A DNA stretch of 64,000 nt from Sphingomonas sp. S2M10 (GCF_012650175.1 NZ_JAAILI010000008.1:372001-436000); one strand, 5' to 3'. Positions 51,204-59,770 are shown, counted from the stretch's first letter. Notes: generated by a model from the sequence alone, not told the origin. Made by a program: numbers and translations.

Positions 51204-53960
51204 ATGTACCAGAACGTCACCATGTGGCGCCGGCATGCCGGCCTGCTTGCCGGTGCCGCGGTCGCCGCGCTGATCGCGCAGCCCGCCGGCGCGCAGACGA
51301 GCCCGGGCACCGACACCGCGCAGGCCGAATCGGGCGAGGAAATCGTCGTCTCGGGCTATCGCCGCAGCCTGCAGGAGGCGATCGAGCTGAAGCGCGAGAA
51401 TGTCGGCTTCTCGGATTCGATCATCGCCACCGACATCGCCGACTTCCCCGACCAGAACCTGTCCGAGGCGCTGCAGCGCGTGCCGGGCGTGACGATCGAG
51501 CGCAACAAGGGGCTCGGCACCCGCGTCAACGTGCGCGGCCTGCCCAGCGAATTCACCTTCGTCTCGATCAACAAGCTGGCCACCGCCTCGGGCTCGGGCG
51601 GCCGCGACGTCGAGTTCGACATCTTCGCCTCGGAACTGATTCAGTCGGTCACCGTGCAGAAGTCGCCGCGCGCCTCGGACGAAGAGGGCGGCATCGCCGG
51701 CTCGGTCGCGATCCGCACCGCGCGCCCGTTCGACACGCCGGGCTTCCGCCTCGTCGGCAGCGCCGAGGGTGCGTACAACTCGATCTCCGAGAAGATCGAC
51801 CCCAATTTCTCGGTGCTCGCCAGCAACACCTTCGGTGATTTCGGCGTGCTGGTATCGGTCGCGCGGCAGAAGCGCAGCAACCGGACGGACAGCAATTCGG
51901 GCATCAACTTCCGCCCGATCTCCCGCTGGACCGACCGCGCCGGCACCAACCGCAACCAGGCGATCGCGGTGCTCGCACGCGATGCTGGCGTGACTTTCTC
52001 GGACGCAGACAAGAACAAGATCGTGTTCCTCGACAAGGTCGGCGACCGCGTCTATTTCAACGATCAGGACCGCCTCGGCGTCTCGGGCGCGGTGCAGTAC
52101 AAGCCGAGCGACAAATTCTCGCTGAGCTTCGACGCGTTCGTCGGCTCCTACGACACGGTCGAGGACGAATATGACGCCGCCGGCTATTCGGCCTCGAGCA
52201 ACTCGACGCTCGAGCGGATCTACGACGCCGACAAGACCACGCTGTCGCAGTCGGGCATCGTCGTGCTGCGCGACGTCGCCTATACCAACACCCAGCACGA
52301 ATTCCTCAGCAAGGAATATCGCAACGACACCGATTATCGCCAGTTCGGCGGCGAACTGAACTGGGAAACCGGCCAGTGGCAGATCAACGTGCTCGGCGGC
52401 TATTCGGGCGCCAAGAAGACGCGCGACTATGCCAATCTGAAGCACGTCGCCTATGCGCCCTCGCGCACCCGCTACACCGAAACCGGCGGCGAGACGATCA
52501 AGAGCGACAACCCCAAGTCGATCGACATGTACAACGCGCCGTCCGCCTATCTGTTCGAGGCGTATGAGACGACGCTGGAGCGGATCAAGGACGACAAGTA
52601 CGCGGCGCAGGCCGACGTCACCTATCTCGCCGATTTCGCCGGGTTCGAGGCGCTGAAGCGCGTCAATCTCGGCGCGCGCTATACCAACAAGAGCAATGAG
52701 CGCGAATATGGCGAGGAGAAGATCCAGGGGCCGACGCGCGGCAGCACCGCCTATGTCAACAAGCGCACGCTGGCCGACAGCCCGCTGCAGAACGTGATCG
52801 ATATCGCCGGCGGCAAGGCCTATCAGGCGCGCGACCTCAGCTGGTCGCAGATCTCGAACGACTATGCGCGCAGCTTCTTCCGCCCGCAGGGTTTCGTCAC
52901 CCCGTTCGATCCGGGCCAGTACTACAAGGTGCGCGAGACGACCTGGGCCGGCTATGGCATGGTCGATTTCGAGTTCGACGTCGCGGTGCCGGTGTTCGTC
53001 AATCTCGGCGCGCGCTACGTCCGCACGACGGTCAAGTCGGAAGGCTTCCACCAGGTGCAGAAGCCCAACGGCCAGACCGGCCTCACCGATGCGCCGGTGT
53101 CGAGCGAGGGCCGCTACAGCAAGCTGCTGCCGGCGTTCAACGCCCGCGCCGAGCTGACCAACAGCCTGTATCTGCGCGGCGCCGCCTCGCAGACGCTGAT
53201 CCGCCCGGCGCTGACCAACCTCGCCTATAAGCGCACCGCCAGCTTCAACGACTTCCGCTATTCGGACGGCAACCCGAACCTCAAGCCGACCTATGCCGAT
53301 CAGTGGGAAGTCGGCGTCGAGAAATATGTCGGCGACGGCGGCATCCTGGCTGCGTCCTATTTCTGGAAGAAGATCAAGGGCGTGGTGGTGAACAAGCTGA
53401 CCGGCACGGTGCCGGACGTCACCAAGTACAACGCCAACGGCACGATCGACGGCGTGTACGACTTCGACGTCTACCAGCCGGTCAACGCCGAGGGTTCGTA
53501 CGATGTGAGCGGCGTCGAGCTGAACGCGGTGGTGCCGTTCGGCATGCTGGTGCGCTGGCTGGACGGCTTCGGCGTCAACGCCAACTATACCTTCCTCGAC
53601 AGCTCGCTGACCGGACAGTCGGACCTCAAGATCCCGACCGCGCCGATCGGCCTGTCCGACAACACCTACAATGCCACGCTGTTCTACGACAAGGGCCCGC
53701 TCTCGGTGCGCGTGTCGTACAACTGGAAGGGCGCCTATGTGGAGCGGATCGAGCGCAACTTCTATCCGGTCTATCGCTCGGCCTATGGCCAGTTCGACCT
53801 CGCCGCGAGCTATCAGGTGATGAAGAACTTCCGCGTGGAACTGCAGGGCATCAACATCGGCAACGCCAAGACCAAGGGCTATACGATGGATCCCTCGTTC
53901 CCGGCGATGTACGAACTGTCCGGCAGCCGCATCAGCCTGGGCGCGCGCGTTCAGTTCTGA
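51204..53960 (+). CDS. TonB-dependent outer-membrane receptor
   Basis: The protein has 918 residues. A signal peptide (MWRRHAGLLAGAAVAALIAQPAGAQ within the first 31 residues) is followed by a TonB-box-like EEIVVSGYRRSLQEA. The plug domain (about 60-180, with DFPDQNLSEALQRVPGVTIERNKGLGTRVNVRGLPSEF) precedes a 22-strand barrel ending in SRISLGARVQF with terminal Phe. It is closest in pattern to the large sphingomonad/caulobacter receptor group linked with carbohydrate uptake; the substrate is not determined. ATG 51204 follows AAAGGGGG. It stands alone, with a hairpin right after the stop, next to the inserted element. Confidence 0.94.
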   Translation: MYQNVTMWRRHAGLLAGAAVAALIAQPAGAQTSPGTDTAQAESGEEIVVSGYRRSLQEAIELKRENVGFSDSIIATDIADFPDQNLSEALQRVPGVTIERNKGLGTRVNVRGLPSEFTFVSINKLATASGSGGRDVEFDIFASELIQSVTVQKSPRASDEEGGIAGSVAIRTARPFDTPGFRLVGSAEGAYNSISEKIDPNFSVLASNTFGDFGVLVSVARQKRSNRTDSNSGINFRPISRWTDRAGTNRNQAIAVLARDAGVTFSDADKNKIVFLDKVGDRVYFNDQDRLGVSGAVQYKPSDKFSLSFDAFVGSYDTVEDEYDAAGYSASSNSTLERIYDADKTTLSQSGIVVLRDVAYTNTQHEFLSKEYRNDTDYRQFGGELNWETGQWQINVLGGYSGAKKTRDYANLKHVAYAPSRTRYTETGGETIKSDNPKSIDMYNAPSAYLFEAYETTLERIKDDKYAAQADVTYLADFAGFEALKRVNLGARYTNKSNEREYGEEKIQGPTRGSTAYVNKRTLADSPLQNVIDIAGGKAYQARDLSWSQISNDYARSFFRPQGFVTPFDPGQYYKVRETTWAGYGMVDFEFDVAVPVFVNLGARYVRTTVKSEGFHQVQKPNGQTGLTDAPVSSEGRYSKLLPAFNARAELTNSLYLRGAASQTLIRPALTNLAYKRTASFNDFRYSDGNPNLKPTYADQWEVGVEKYVGDGGILAASYFWKKIKGVVVNKLTGTVPDVTKYNANGTIDGVYDFDVYQPVNAEGSYDVSGVELNAVVPFGMLVRWLDGFGVNANYTFLDSSLTGQSDLKIPTAPIGLSDNTYNATLFYDKGPLSVRVSYNWKGAYVERIERNFYPVYRSAYGQFDLAASYQVMKNFRVELQGINIGNAKTKGYTMDPSFPAMYELSGSRISLGARVQF

Positions 53961-53967
53961 TCCCGTT

Positions 53968-53997
53968 CCTGCCCCTTCGCCGCGGCGAGGGGGCAGG
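53968..53997 (+). terminator. Hairpin terminator after the TonB receptor gene
   Basis: Fourteen-base arms (CCTGCCCCTTCGCC, 53968-53981, and 53984-53997) pair with one G-U wobble around a two-base loop, eight bases after the stop codon. There is no T-run. Confidence 0.65.
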
Positions 53998-54101
53998 TTC
54001 GCCCTCCCCGAGCAGCGCCGCAGCGATGTGCATGATCCTCGTTGACGAGCATGCACCGATTGTGGCACTCGCCGCTCAATAGCGCGATACGTCGCCGTTT
54101 C

Positions 54102-54141
54102 GCGGGTGTAGCTCAATGGTAGAGCAGAAGCTTCCCAAGCT
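54102..54141 (+). pseudogene. 5' half of tRNA-Gly (anticodon CCC), probable attachment site
   Basis: The sequence GCGGGTGTAGCTCAATGGTA continues through the D arm and a complete anticodon arm (AGAAGC-TTCCCAA-GCT), reading CCC for glycine. It then diverges: the next bases, GGCACGATCCGCGAAAAA, contain no T arm and no 3' acceptor strand matching GCGGGTG. The gene is therefore cut after the anticodon stem. Everything to the right differs in G+C content and gene type, so this is the likely left junction of an integrated element. Confidence 0.8.
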
Positions 54142-54452
54142 GGCACGATCCGCGAAAAACCGTCGATTTCGTTGCAAAACATGCTTCGAAATATCGCAAC
54201 TCGCTCAGTCAGTTACGAAGGCGCAGCAAAACAACATGCGCGGTTTCTGAGAGTAGCTTGCGGCAAAACGATGCGAAGCTCGCTGTCCGCTTTCCTTGCT
54301 TCGTGCATAGGCGCAACCGCCATCATTCTCGCAGGCGGTTTCGAGATCTGCTGGGATGGTGGCAAGTACCGCTCGACGCTTCGCACGTCCAATTGACAAC
54401 CACACCTCTCGCGCCGAGGCTTGTGTCCAATCGGAGGCCTCAGGAGGCTTGC
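54142..54452. other. Non-coding stretch between the tRNA fragment and the DUF4145 gene
   Basis: This region has lower G+C than the chromosome. A short frame at 54172-54396 has a hydrophobic patch but no ribosome site or codon bias, so it is not called. No tRNA 3' half or obvious direct repeat of the anticodon arm was seen here. Confidence 0.4.
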
Positions 54453-55151
54453 ATGCCAGAGATTATGAGTAATTGCCCACGCTGCCAGACAAAACAGGTG
54501 TCGCTTGAGATTAAGGGTGACGTCTTAGTGGAAACGGGCTTTCAATATTCGGATCATGAAGTTTTAGCCAAGTGCCGGATTTGCGGTCGTACGTCGATTT
54601 TCTCGATGCGTCATAACCATTCCCGGGGTACAGTTCTGTACAATCACGACGGCGCAATCACGGCATATAAGGGCGGCGCGGATCAATTATATATTCGAAG
54701 CGTGGTAACGATTTTCGATGCGAGCCCACCACTACCACCGCCTAATGTGCCCCGCGAAATTGAAGTCATTTTCAACGAAGGCGCGTTGGCGTTCGTCTAC
54801 GGCTGCTTCAATGCGGCTGGGGCAATGTTTCGCCTAGTTCTGGACCTCACTAGCAAGACCTTGCTGCCTGATGTGAATTCCAACGAAGATCAGCCGAACG
54901 CCAAACAGCGGAATAATCTGTTCGACCGCCTAGGATGGCTATTCGATTCTGGCAAACTTCCTAAGGATCTCCGCGCCATCGCCGATTGCGTCCGTCAAGA
55001 TGGGAACGACGCTGCACACGATGGGTCACTAGCGAAAATCGATGCAGAGGACCTACTTGATTTCACCGCGGCCATGCTTAGCAGAGTATTCACCGAACCG
55101 GCGAGGATCGCAGCCGCCGAAGCGCGTCGGAAGGCTCGGCGAGAGAGCTGA
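54453..55151 (+). CDS. DUF4145-domain protein with N-terminal zinc ribbon
   Basis: This 232-residue protein begins with two Cys pairs (NCPRCQTKQ and AKCRICGRT) forming a zinc ribbon. A helical DUF4145 domain follows (EGALAFVYGCFNAAGAMFRLVLDLTSKTLLP, NLFDRLGWLFDSGKLPKDLRAIADCVRQDGNDAAHDG). The NDAAHDG block is characteristic. DUF4145 proteins are HEPN-like and frequent in defence islands and near restriction genes; the biochemical role is unsettled. ATG 54453 is preceded by AGGAGG with five-base spacing. Codon usage is far less G/C-biased than the chromosome, pointing to recent transfer. It lies just inside the tRNA junction, where phages often keep cargo. Confidence 0.8.
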   Translation: MPEIMSNCPRCQTKQVSLEIKGDVLVETGFQYSDHEVLAKCRICGRTSIFSMRHNHSRGTVLYNHDGAITAYKGGADQLYIRSVVTIFDASPPLPPPNVPREIEVIFNEGALAFVYGCFNAAGAMFRLVLDLTSKTLLPDVNSNEDQPNAKQRNNLFDRLGWLFDSGKLPKDLRAIADCVRQDGNDAAHDGSLAKIDAEDLLDFTAAMLSRVFTEPARIAAAEARRKARRES

Positions 55152-55386
55152 TTGTGGGCTCGGCAGGAAAACGGCAATTAGCCAGCTTCAAGCACTTAGC
55201 TTGCCCACCCGTTCGGAAATCACGCGCGAACGCCTGAGGGCGGTTGGAAATTTGCCTAACCTTTTCGGCCAAACGGCAGCGAATCGTGAACCCCTAACCG
55301 CCCCCGGCGAGATTTCGGCAGAAACGCTGCTGAACCTCCCGCCATATTGCGTGTGGCGGCCAAGAGCCGGCATTGCCTCTATCGTT

Positions 55387-55713
55387 CTAATCCGCACCCC
55401 GACGCGCCGCGCGCAGCGCATCGAGAAACGCCGACGATCGCTCGACGCCGACTTGGCGCGTGATGGCGTTGACGGCGGCGGTCATCTCCTGGCTGCGGCC
55501 GAATGCCGTCGCCCCCTGCCCCGTCTCCGATCGTCCGACGGCAGATCTCCAGAATTGATCGATCCAGTTACGCTCCGCGCCGCACAGGTGCAGGAACGCG
55601 AGCGCCAGGCGGAGCGCGGCCGAGGCAGGCACCGCGCCCTCCCGGGCGCGCTCCTGCGCTTCATCCACCACGCACAACGCGTGGAAGATCGCTCGATCTC
55701 TGGCGACTCGCAT
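55387..55713 (-). CDS. Hypothetical protein of the island
   Basis: This 108-residue, mostly helical protein (MRVARDRAIFHALCVVDEAQERARE, then ALRLALAFLHLCGAERNWIDQFW) has no family that I recognise. It follows the winged-helix gene by 37 bp on the same strand, which supports one transcript. No good ribosome site stands before ATG 55713, so the start is uncertain. Composition is G+C-rich with normal codon bias. It could be a phage accessory or regulatory protein. Confidence 0.5.
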   Translation of the reverse strand: MRVARDRAIFHALCVVDEAQERAREGAVPASAALRLALAFLHLCGAERNWIDQFWRSAVGRSETGQGATAFGRSQEMTAAVNAITRQVGVERSSAFLDALRAARRGAD

Positions 55714-55750
55714 TGGCGGAACATGACGAGAACATATGTCGGCGTCCAGA

Positions 55751-56104
55751 TCAGGAATCGGCCTGAGCCGGCTCCAGCCGGTACACGCCGTACTGCGCCC
55801 GAGACAGCCGCCAGACGCCGCCGGTGGCGTCCGCCACCAGCTTCCGCACCCGGTAGGCGAGCGGTCGCGCGACATTCGACGACGTGTCCGGCCGAGCGGC
55901 CGCCATCGCTTCAATCTGCTCGATCGGCGCCGAGCCCGACTGCCGGATCAGCAAGGCAAGCAGGGCGGCCGCGCGCCGCGTTACCGACAGCTGGCCGCCC
56001 TCGTAGAAGATCGCCGGGTTGCGGCTATGGGCATGCCGCGCGCGCCACGGCCCCCAGGTGACGGTCGGAGGCAGGTCGCACCGGCAGCGCTCGCAGACTG
56101 CCAT
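55751..56104 (-). CDS. Winged-helix (OmpR-type) DNA-binding protein
   Basis: The protein has 117 residues. The N-terminal CERCRCDLPP may bind zinc. The rest fits a winged helix of the transcriptional-regulatory C-terminal class: YEGGQLSVTRRAAALLALLIRQSGSAPIEQI, RPLAYRVRKLVADATGGVWRLSRAQYGVYRL. Stand-alone domains of this type occur in phages and islands of alphaproteobacteria as regulators. ATG 56104 shares a base with the stop of the upstream small gene (TGATG), so translation is coupled. The target is unknown; the late-gene promoter is one possibility. Confidence 0.65.
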   Translation of the reverse strand: MAVCERCRCDLPPTVTWGPWRARHAHSRNPAIFYEGGQLSVTRRAAALLALLIRQSGSAPIEQIEAMAAARPDTSSNVARPLAYRVRKLVADATGGVWRLSRAQYGVYRLEPAQADS

Positions 56105-56331
56105 CAGCCGGCGGTCGCCTCGAGGAGCTTCTCGATGCTCCATGCTACCCGCGTCGATGGCGTACCCGGCTCGGCAACGATGAACCTATCGCGCCGCTGC
56201 CAGACCATGTGGCCGGTCTTCATGGCGAAGCATACGAGGCCGGGGTGGGAATCGAACGTCATCGTTACCAGGATCGACTGCAGGAAAGGCAGCATCCAAG
56301 CGGCGACAGCGTCACCTTGGTCTACGTTCAT
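56104..56331 (-). CDS. Small hypothetical protein of the island
   Basis: This 75-residue protein (MNVDQGDAVAAWMLPFLQSI and FDSHPGLVCFAMKTGHMVWQRRDRF) has alternating hydrophobic stretches that look like beta strands and a C-terminal helix. There is no known family. The start is firm: AGGAGAAACTG stands directly before ATG 56331. It is the first gene of the leftward three-gene unit and overlaps the winged-helix gene by one base. Confidence 0.6.
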   Translation of the reverse strand: MNVDQGDAVAAWMLPFLQSILVTMTFDSHPGLVCFAMKTGHMVWQRRDRFIVAEPGTPSTRVAWSIEKLLEATAG

Positions 56332-56630
56332 CAGTTTCTCCTAAGTCGTCGCGACATTGAGCCTGAAGGCGGCTGAAGCCCAGGCGTAATGCGAACGGCA
56401 CGTTTGCCCGCGCGTTCAAGTTCATGAGATCGAGCAGAGGTCGGACGCAGCACCAGGACTGCGCTGGCCGTTAAATCGACCTCGCCTCGCATGTCCGCAG
56501 CTTGGCGGACATGCCGTGTCCGGTTTGGAGACGCTCCGGGAATCTACTTTGTTGCGGACCGTTTCCGAAACGATTATCTCTCATTCTGGGCAAGGCACAG
56601 AGCTTCGGCTCTAACTTTCTGGGGGATTGC
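56332..56630. other. Divergent control region inside the island
   Basis: This region of about 300 bp lies between leftward gene 56331 and rightward gene 56631. It contains GTCCGCAGCTTGGCGGACATGC (near 56496-56515), a small dyad of GTCCGC/GCGGAC type that might be an operator. No gene is supported here. Confidence 0.4.
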
Positions 56631-56900
56631 GTGGGTCACGCATCGCTTTTCGATGTCATCACTGTCGGGCTGATCATAGCGTTCCTGCTCGGCATGATTG
56701 TCTACAACATCAGGAACATCCGCTACGGCGAGTGCAAAGACTGCGGCGCGCAGGTCGGTGACGCCGAGAGTGAGTGCGCAGACTGCTACGCCGAACGCTG
56801 CGGCTACCCCCGCACTGGCAATGGCCGCTTCGGCATGCAATCGAACGATGCGACGTCTACGCATAGCGTTAAAGCGGTCGAGCCTATCGCTGACAATTGA
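56631..56900 (+). CDS. Small membrane protein with zinc ribbon
   Basis: This 89-residue protein starts at GTG 56631, six bases after GGGGGATTGC, a good ribosome site. One transmembrane helix (FDVITVGLIIAFLLGMIVYNI) is followed on the cytoplasmic side by a zinc ribbon of two Cys pairs (GECKDCGAQVG and SECADCYAERC) and a polar tail. The frame is open upstream to 56502 but without a signal or site. It is the only rightward gene between the regulatory and lysis blocks. It might be a superinfection or membrane-sensing factor (speculative). Confidence 0.55.
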   Translation: MGHASLFDVITVGLIIAFLLGMIVYNIRNIRYGECKDCGAQVGDAESECADCYAERCGYPRTGNGRFGMQSNDATSTHSVKAVEPIADN

Positions 56901-56941
56901 CAGATGACGTGCGGCGATGCGCCTGCCGGCGGGAGGAGCAA

Positions 56942-58387
56942 TTATGCTCCCACCAAGTAGGTCACGTTTGAATCCGCCTTTTTGCCGTATCCAGGCCGGG
57001 CCAGATGGATCGTGTCGAAACGGTCGGCGGTGACGAACGATAGCGTGGTGTAGTCCAACACCGGGGAAAGGCTCAGCGACGACGCGACAGTGTCGACGGC
57101 CGTCAGGAAATCAGATGTCAGGGTGTAGTTGCTGCCTGGGGCTCCCGTGTTCGTCTTGACCGGTACGATGTTGGCCGACGGCGTGATCGCCTTGATGCGG
57201 TTCATGATGTTGGTCAGCGCCGTCTGATAATCGGCTGCCGCAACGCCCAGGTTCTTGTCGTTTGCGCCAAGCTCCACGAACCACGCATCCGCATCGATCG
57301 CACCGATCGCATAGAAGGCCGCCCACGCATTCGCTGCGCTAGGCGTGGTGTAGGGGGACCAGTTGCCGGCGGTGTCATAGGCCTTGGAGCCAGGCCAGCC
57401 GATATTGATGATCTCCAGGCGCGGGCTGGTCGTGTCGTACGGGACAATCAGCGCAATATAGATATCCCCGCCCGCAGAGGTGATGCTGATCGGGTCGAGA
57501 GAGGGCCCGCCCGATCGGGTGAAGCTGGTACGGCGCATACCCGAGTTGCCGTTGAGGGTGACATTTGATCCGGTGACCGCCCGACAATCCACGGGGCTGG
57601 GGGAAAGCGGGCCGTTCGCGTCGCTCACCGTCATCGCGGAGGCAAGGCTGCCGAACGTGGCATAGATGATGTCGAACCTGTCTGCCGGATATTGCGGCGT
57701 GTAGCCGAAGCTGCCGAACGTCGAGCCGGTGAACCACACCATGAAGCCACCGAACGACAGGTTCTTGAGCGTCCACCCTGTGCCCATCGTGATGTTCGGG
57801 TTGGAAGCAGACAGATCCGCAACGACGTTGTTGATCATCGAAGAGCAGAAGGCATCTGCCCGCGCCGGGATGCCTCGGGCGTTCAGCTTATCTGCTACTT
57901 GCTGCGGATATGCATTGGCGCGAAGGAAGTTACCGCCTGATCCCGCACCAGTGCCGGAGGAAGTGCCTAACAACGCACCACTGCCCCATCCGGCCGTAAG
58001 GCTGTCGCCCAGGTAGACAGCGATCTGCCGCTGGTTCGCCTCTTTCTTGGCCTGGAGCGCAGGCAGCGTGAATGTCGGCGAAGGTGTCGGCGCCGGGATG
58101 ATGGCTGAACCAGTGCTGGCGCCAACGCCGAGCGAGACCGCGATCGCCGCCACGCTAGCCGGCACCACGATACGACGCATCCGCTTGGTGGTGCTGTCTT
58201 CCAGTGCGATCTCCGTCGGCTGTCCGCGATCGAGGGCTCCACCGACGTTCAGGGCAGCAAAGTCCGCCGCGTTTGCAGGTGCCGCCAAACCAGCGCGCAC
58301 CGCCGCCGAGGCGAAAGCGTCAGCCACCGACATGCGATAGGGATTACGGTCCGGGTACCGCAGGTCCCAGAGCAGGATGTCTTTCAT
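56942..58387 (-). CDS. SGNH/GDSL hydrolase in the phage late region
   Basis: The protein has 481 residues. The N-terminal 65 residues are phage-like with no known domain. A hydrophobic segment (VVPASVAAIAVSLGVGA, about 74-90) follows. Then comes an SGNH hydrolase: block I VYLGDSLTAGWG with Ser129, block III ELGANDKN, and block V DTIHLARPG with the Asp-His pair. Such enzymes remove acyl or acetyl groups from polysaccharides or peptidoglycan. At the end of the late module it could be a tail-spike-type deacylase that modifies host surface glycans, or a lysogenic conversion factor. ATG 58387 is 33 bp after the spanin-like gene. Confidence 0.85.
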   Translation of the reverse strand: MKDILLWDLRYPDRNPYRMSVADAFASAAVRAGLAAPANAADFAALNVGGALDRGQPTEIALEDSTTKRMRRIVVPASVAAIAVSLGVGASTGSAIIPAPTPSPTFTLPALQAKKEANQRQIAVYLGDSLTAGWGSGALLGTSSGTGAGSGGNFLRANAYPQQVADKLNARGIPARADAFCSSMINNVVADLSASNPNITMGTGWTLKNLSFGGFMVWFTGSTFGSFGYTPQYPADRFDIIYATFGSLASAMTVSDANGPLSPSPVDCRAVTGSNVTLNGNSGMRRTSFTRSGGPSLDPISITSAGGDIYIALIVPYDTTSPRLEIINIGWPGSKAYDTAGNWSPYTTPSAANAWAAFYAIGAIDADAWFVELGANDKNLGVAAADYQTALTNIMNRIKAITPSANIVPVKTNTGAPGSNYTLTSDFLTAVDTVASSLSLSPVLDYTTLSFVTADRFDTIHLARPGYGKKADSNVTYLVGA

Positions 58388-58420
58388 CGGAGTATGATCC
58401 TTGCGGTTGGAGGCGTGCGC

Positions 58421-59035
58421 TCAGCGCAGATCGGTCGCAGAAGCGGCCTGGTCGTCCGCGGCGTGGTTCGCGGCTATTCCGGCCCAGAATGCCTGCCAGC
58501 CGAGGGCGATGGCGGTGTTGCGCTCGGCTTCCGCGAGGAGGGTAAGAACTTCGTCACACGGAGCGGCGAAGTGAGCGCGGCAGGTGGCGTCGGGATCCTC
58601 GGCGCCTGCCGGCGCTCCGCCACCACCCTGATCGGCTCGGGCCGCGGCGAGCTCGCGCATGCGCTGAGCAGCGAGAGCGCGAGAAGCAGCAAGCTCAGCC
58701 TGCACGCGATCGAATTTGGCGAGAACATCGGATGATACCTCCTGGTTGGTGCGCGCGTCGGCGCGCTCGACGTTGATGACGTGGGCTTGGTCCTTGGCCT
58801 TCGCGTCCGCGCTGGCCTGCCGCGCGTCGTCGATGGCGGCGCCGAGAATGCGGATCTGGGCGAGCGCATCCTTGGTGGAGAGGGTGAGCGGGTTGCCGCC
58901 CTTGTCGCGGGCGCGCACCGCGACCGAGGTCGTCGAGCGAAAGGCATCGACCTTGTGGGAGAGGTCGCCGATCACGGCGAGCGCGACGGCGAGCGCCAGG
59001 GCGAGCCCCAGCGACACATATTTCAGCGCATTCAT
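58421..59035 (-). CDS. Rz-like i-spanin candidate (membrane-anchored coiled coil)
   Basis: The protein has 204 residues. An N-terminal membrane helix (VSLGLALALAVALAVIGDL) is followed by a long charged coiled coil in the periplasm (AIDDARQASADAKAKDQAHVI, then AELAASRALAAQRMRELAAA) and a small C-terminal domain with two Cys. The order holin, endolysin, Rz-like is the classic lysis cassette. An overlapping Rz1-type lipoprotein was looked for: a frame at about 58474-58850 ends a segment like SLLLLALSLLSACASS, which fits an embedded Rz1 lipobox. It lies 14 bp after the endolysin gene. Confidence 0.7.
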   Translation of the reverse strand: MNALKYVSLGLALALAVALAVIGDLSHKVDAFRSTTSVAVRARDKGGNPLTLSTKDALAQIRILGAAIDDARQASADAKAKDQAHVINVERADARTNQEVSSDVLAKFDRVQAELAASRALAAQRMRELAAARADQGGGGAPAGAEDPDATCRAHFAAPCDEVLTLLAEAERNTAIALGWQAFWAGIAANHAADDQAASATDLR

Positions 59036-59049
59036 GGCAGACTCCCGTT

Positions 59050-59745
59050 TCAGGCCGCGCGGGGGGCGCGGCGCTTGGCGAAGGCAGCGGCGAGCCGCTC
59101 ATCGTACCGGTTCTCGCGATACGCGGTGCCGTTGTACCCTCGGGCAAAGGCTGCCCAGTCCTGGCGCCGCAGCGCGGCCGCGAGGCCCTTCGCCTCGACA
59201 AAGCGAAGGAAGGCGGCGAGCTGGTCCGCTTCAGTCTGCGCCTGCTGGCGCGCGAACGCCCAGGGCGAGATCGCGCCGCAGACGGCATAGTTCTCGCCGA
59301 GGATCTGGAACCCGCCATAGCTGGCCGAGGCGAAGCCGGCGTCAACATCCAGCGACACCGCCTCGAGCAGCTGCTGCCAGCGGCCCGCCTGTTTGCCTGG
59401 GTAGAGGGCTCGGTTCCAGGTGCGCGACGAGATCTTCGGATGGCTGGCATCGAAGCGGTGCGCGGTCGCGCGGCTGAAGCGATGCGGCTCGAACAGGATG
59501 GTCGGCCGGCCGTCGATGAACGGCGCCGCGCTGCCTTCGACATCCCAAACCGCCCAGATCGCCGCCTCTTCAACCTTGAGCTGGTCGGCGGCGTCCTCGA
59601 TGTCGTGGTCGCTGAGGATGTAGTCGGGCCCGTCGGTGAGCGCCGAAAGGATCGCCTCGCGATCGGCAGCGCCGAAAGGCGCGCCCGCGGCGCCCGGCTG
59701 ATAGCCAAGCGCCATCAGCCGCCGCCGCAGCGTCGTCATGTCCAT
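59050..59745 (-). CDS. Phage endolysin, N-acetylmuramidase family
   Basis: The protein has 231 residues. A peptidoglycan-binding-like N-terminus (TLRRRLMALGYQPG) precedes an N-acetylmuramidase (DUF3380) domain with KVEEAAIWAVWDVEGSAAPFIDGRPTILFEPHRFSR (catalytic Glu in DVEG). ASASYGGFQILGENYAVCG and FARGYNGTAYRENRYDERLAAAF follow. It cuts the MurNAc-GlcNAc bond to lyse the host. No signal peptide is seen, so a holin is needed for release; the holin is the gene just upstream. Confidence 0.9.
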   Translation of the reverse strand: MDMTTLRRRLMALGYQPGAAGAPFGAADREAILSALTDGPDYILSDHDIEDAADQLKVEEAAIWAVWDVEGSAAPFIDGRPTILFEPHRFSRATAHRFDASHPKISSRTWNRALYPGKQAGRWQQLLEAVSLDVDAGFASASYGGFQILGENYAVCGAISPWAFARQQAQTEADQLAAFLRFVEAKGLAAALRRQDWAAFARGYNGTAYRENRYDERLAAAFAKRRAPRAA

Positions 59746-59770
59746 TGGTCTTCTCCGGGTTAGGAAGGGG

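Noticed and set aside
51189..54182. 997-codon minus-strand frame opposite the TonB receptor
   Set aside because: Composition is typical of antisense reading of G+C-rich codons. The receptor on the plus strand has a signal peptide, plug domain and terminal Phe.
54172..54396. 74-codon plus-strand frame after the tRNA fragment
   Set aside because: No ribosome site and no domain; one hydrophobic patch is not enough.
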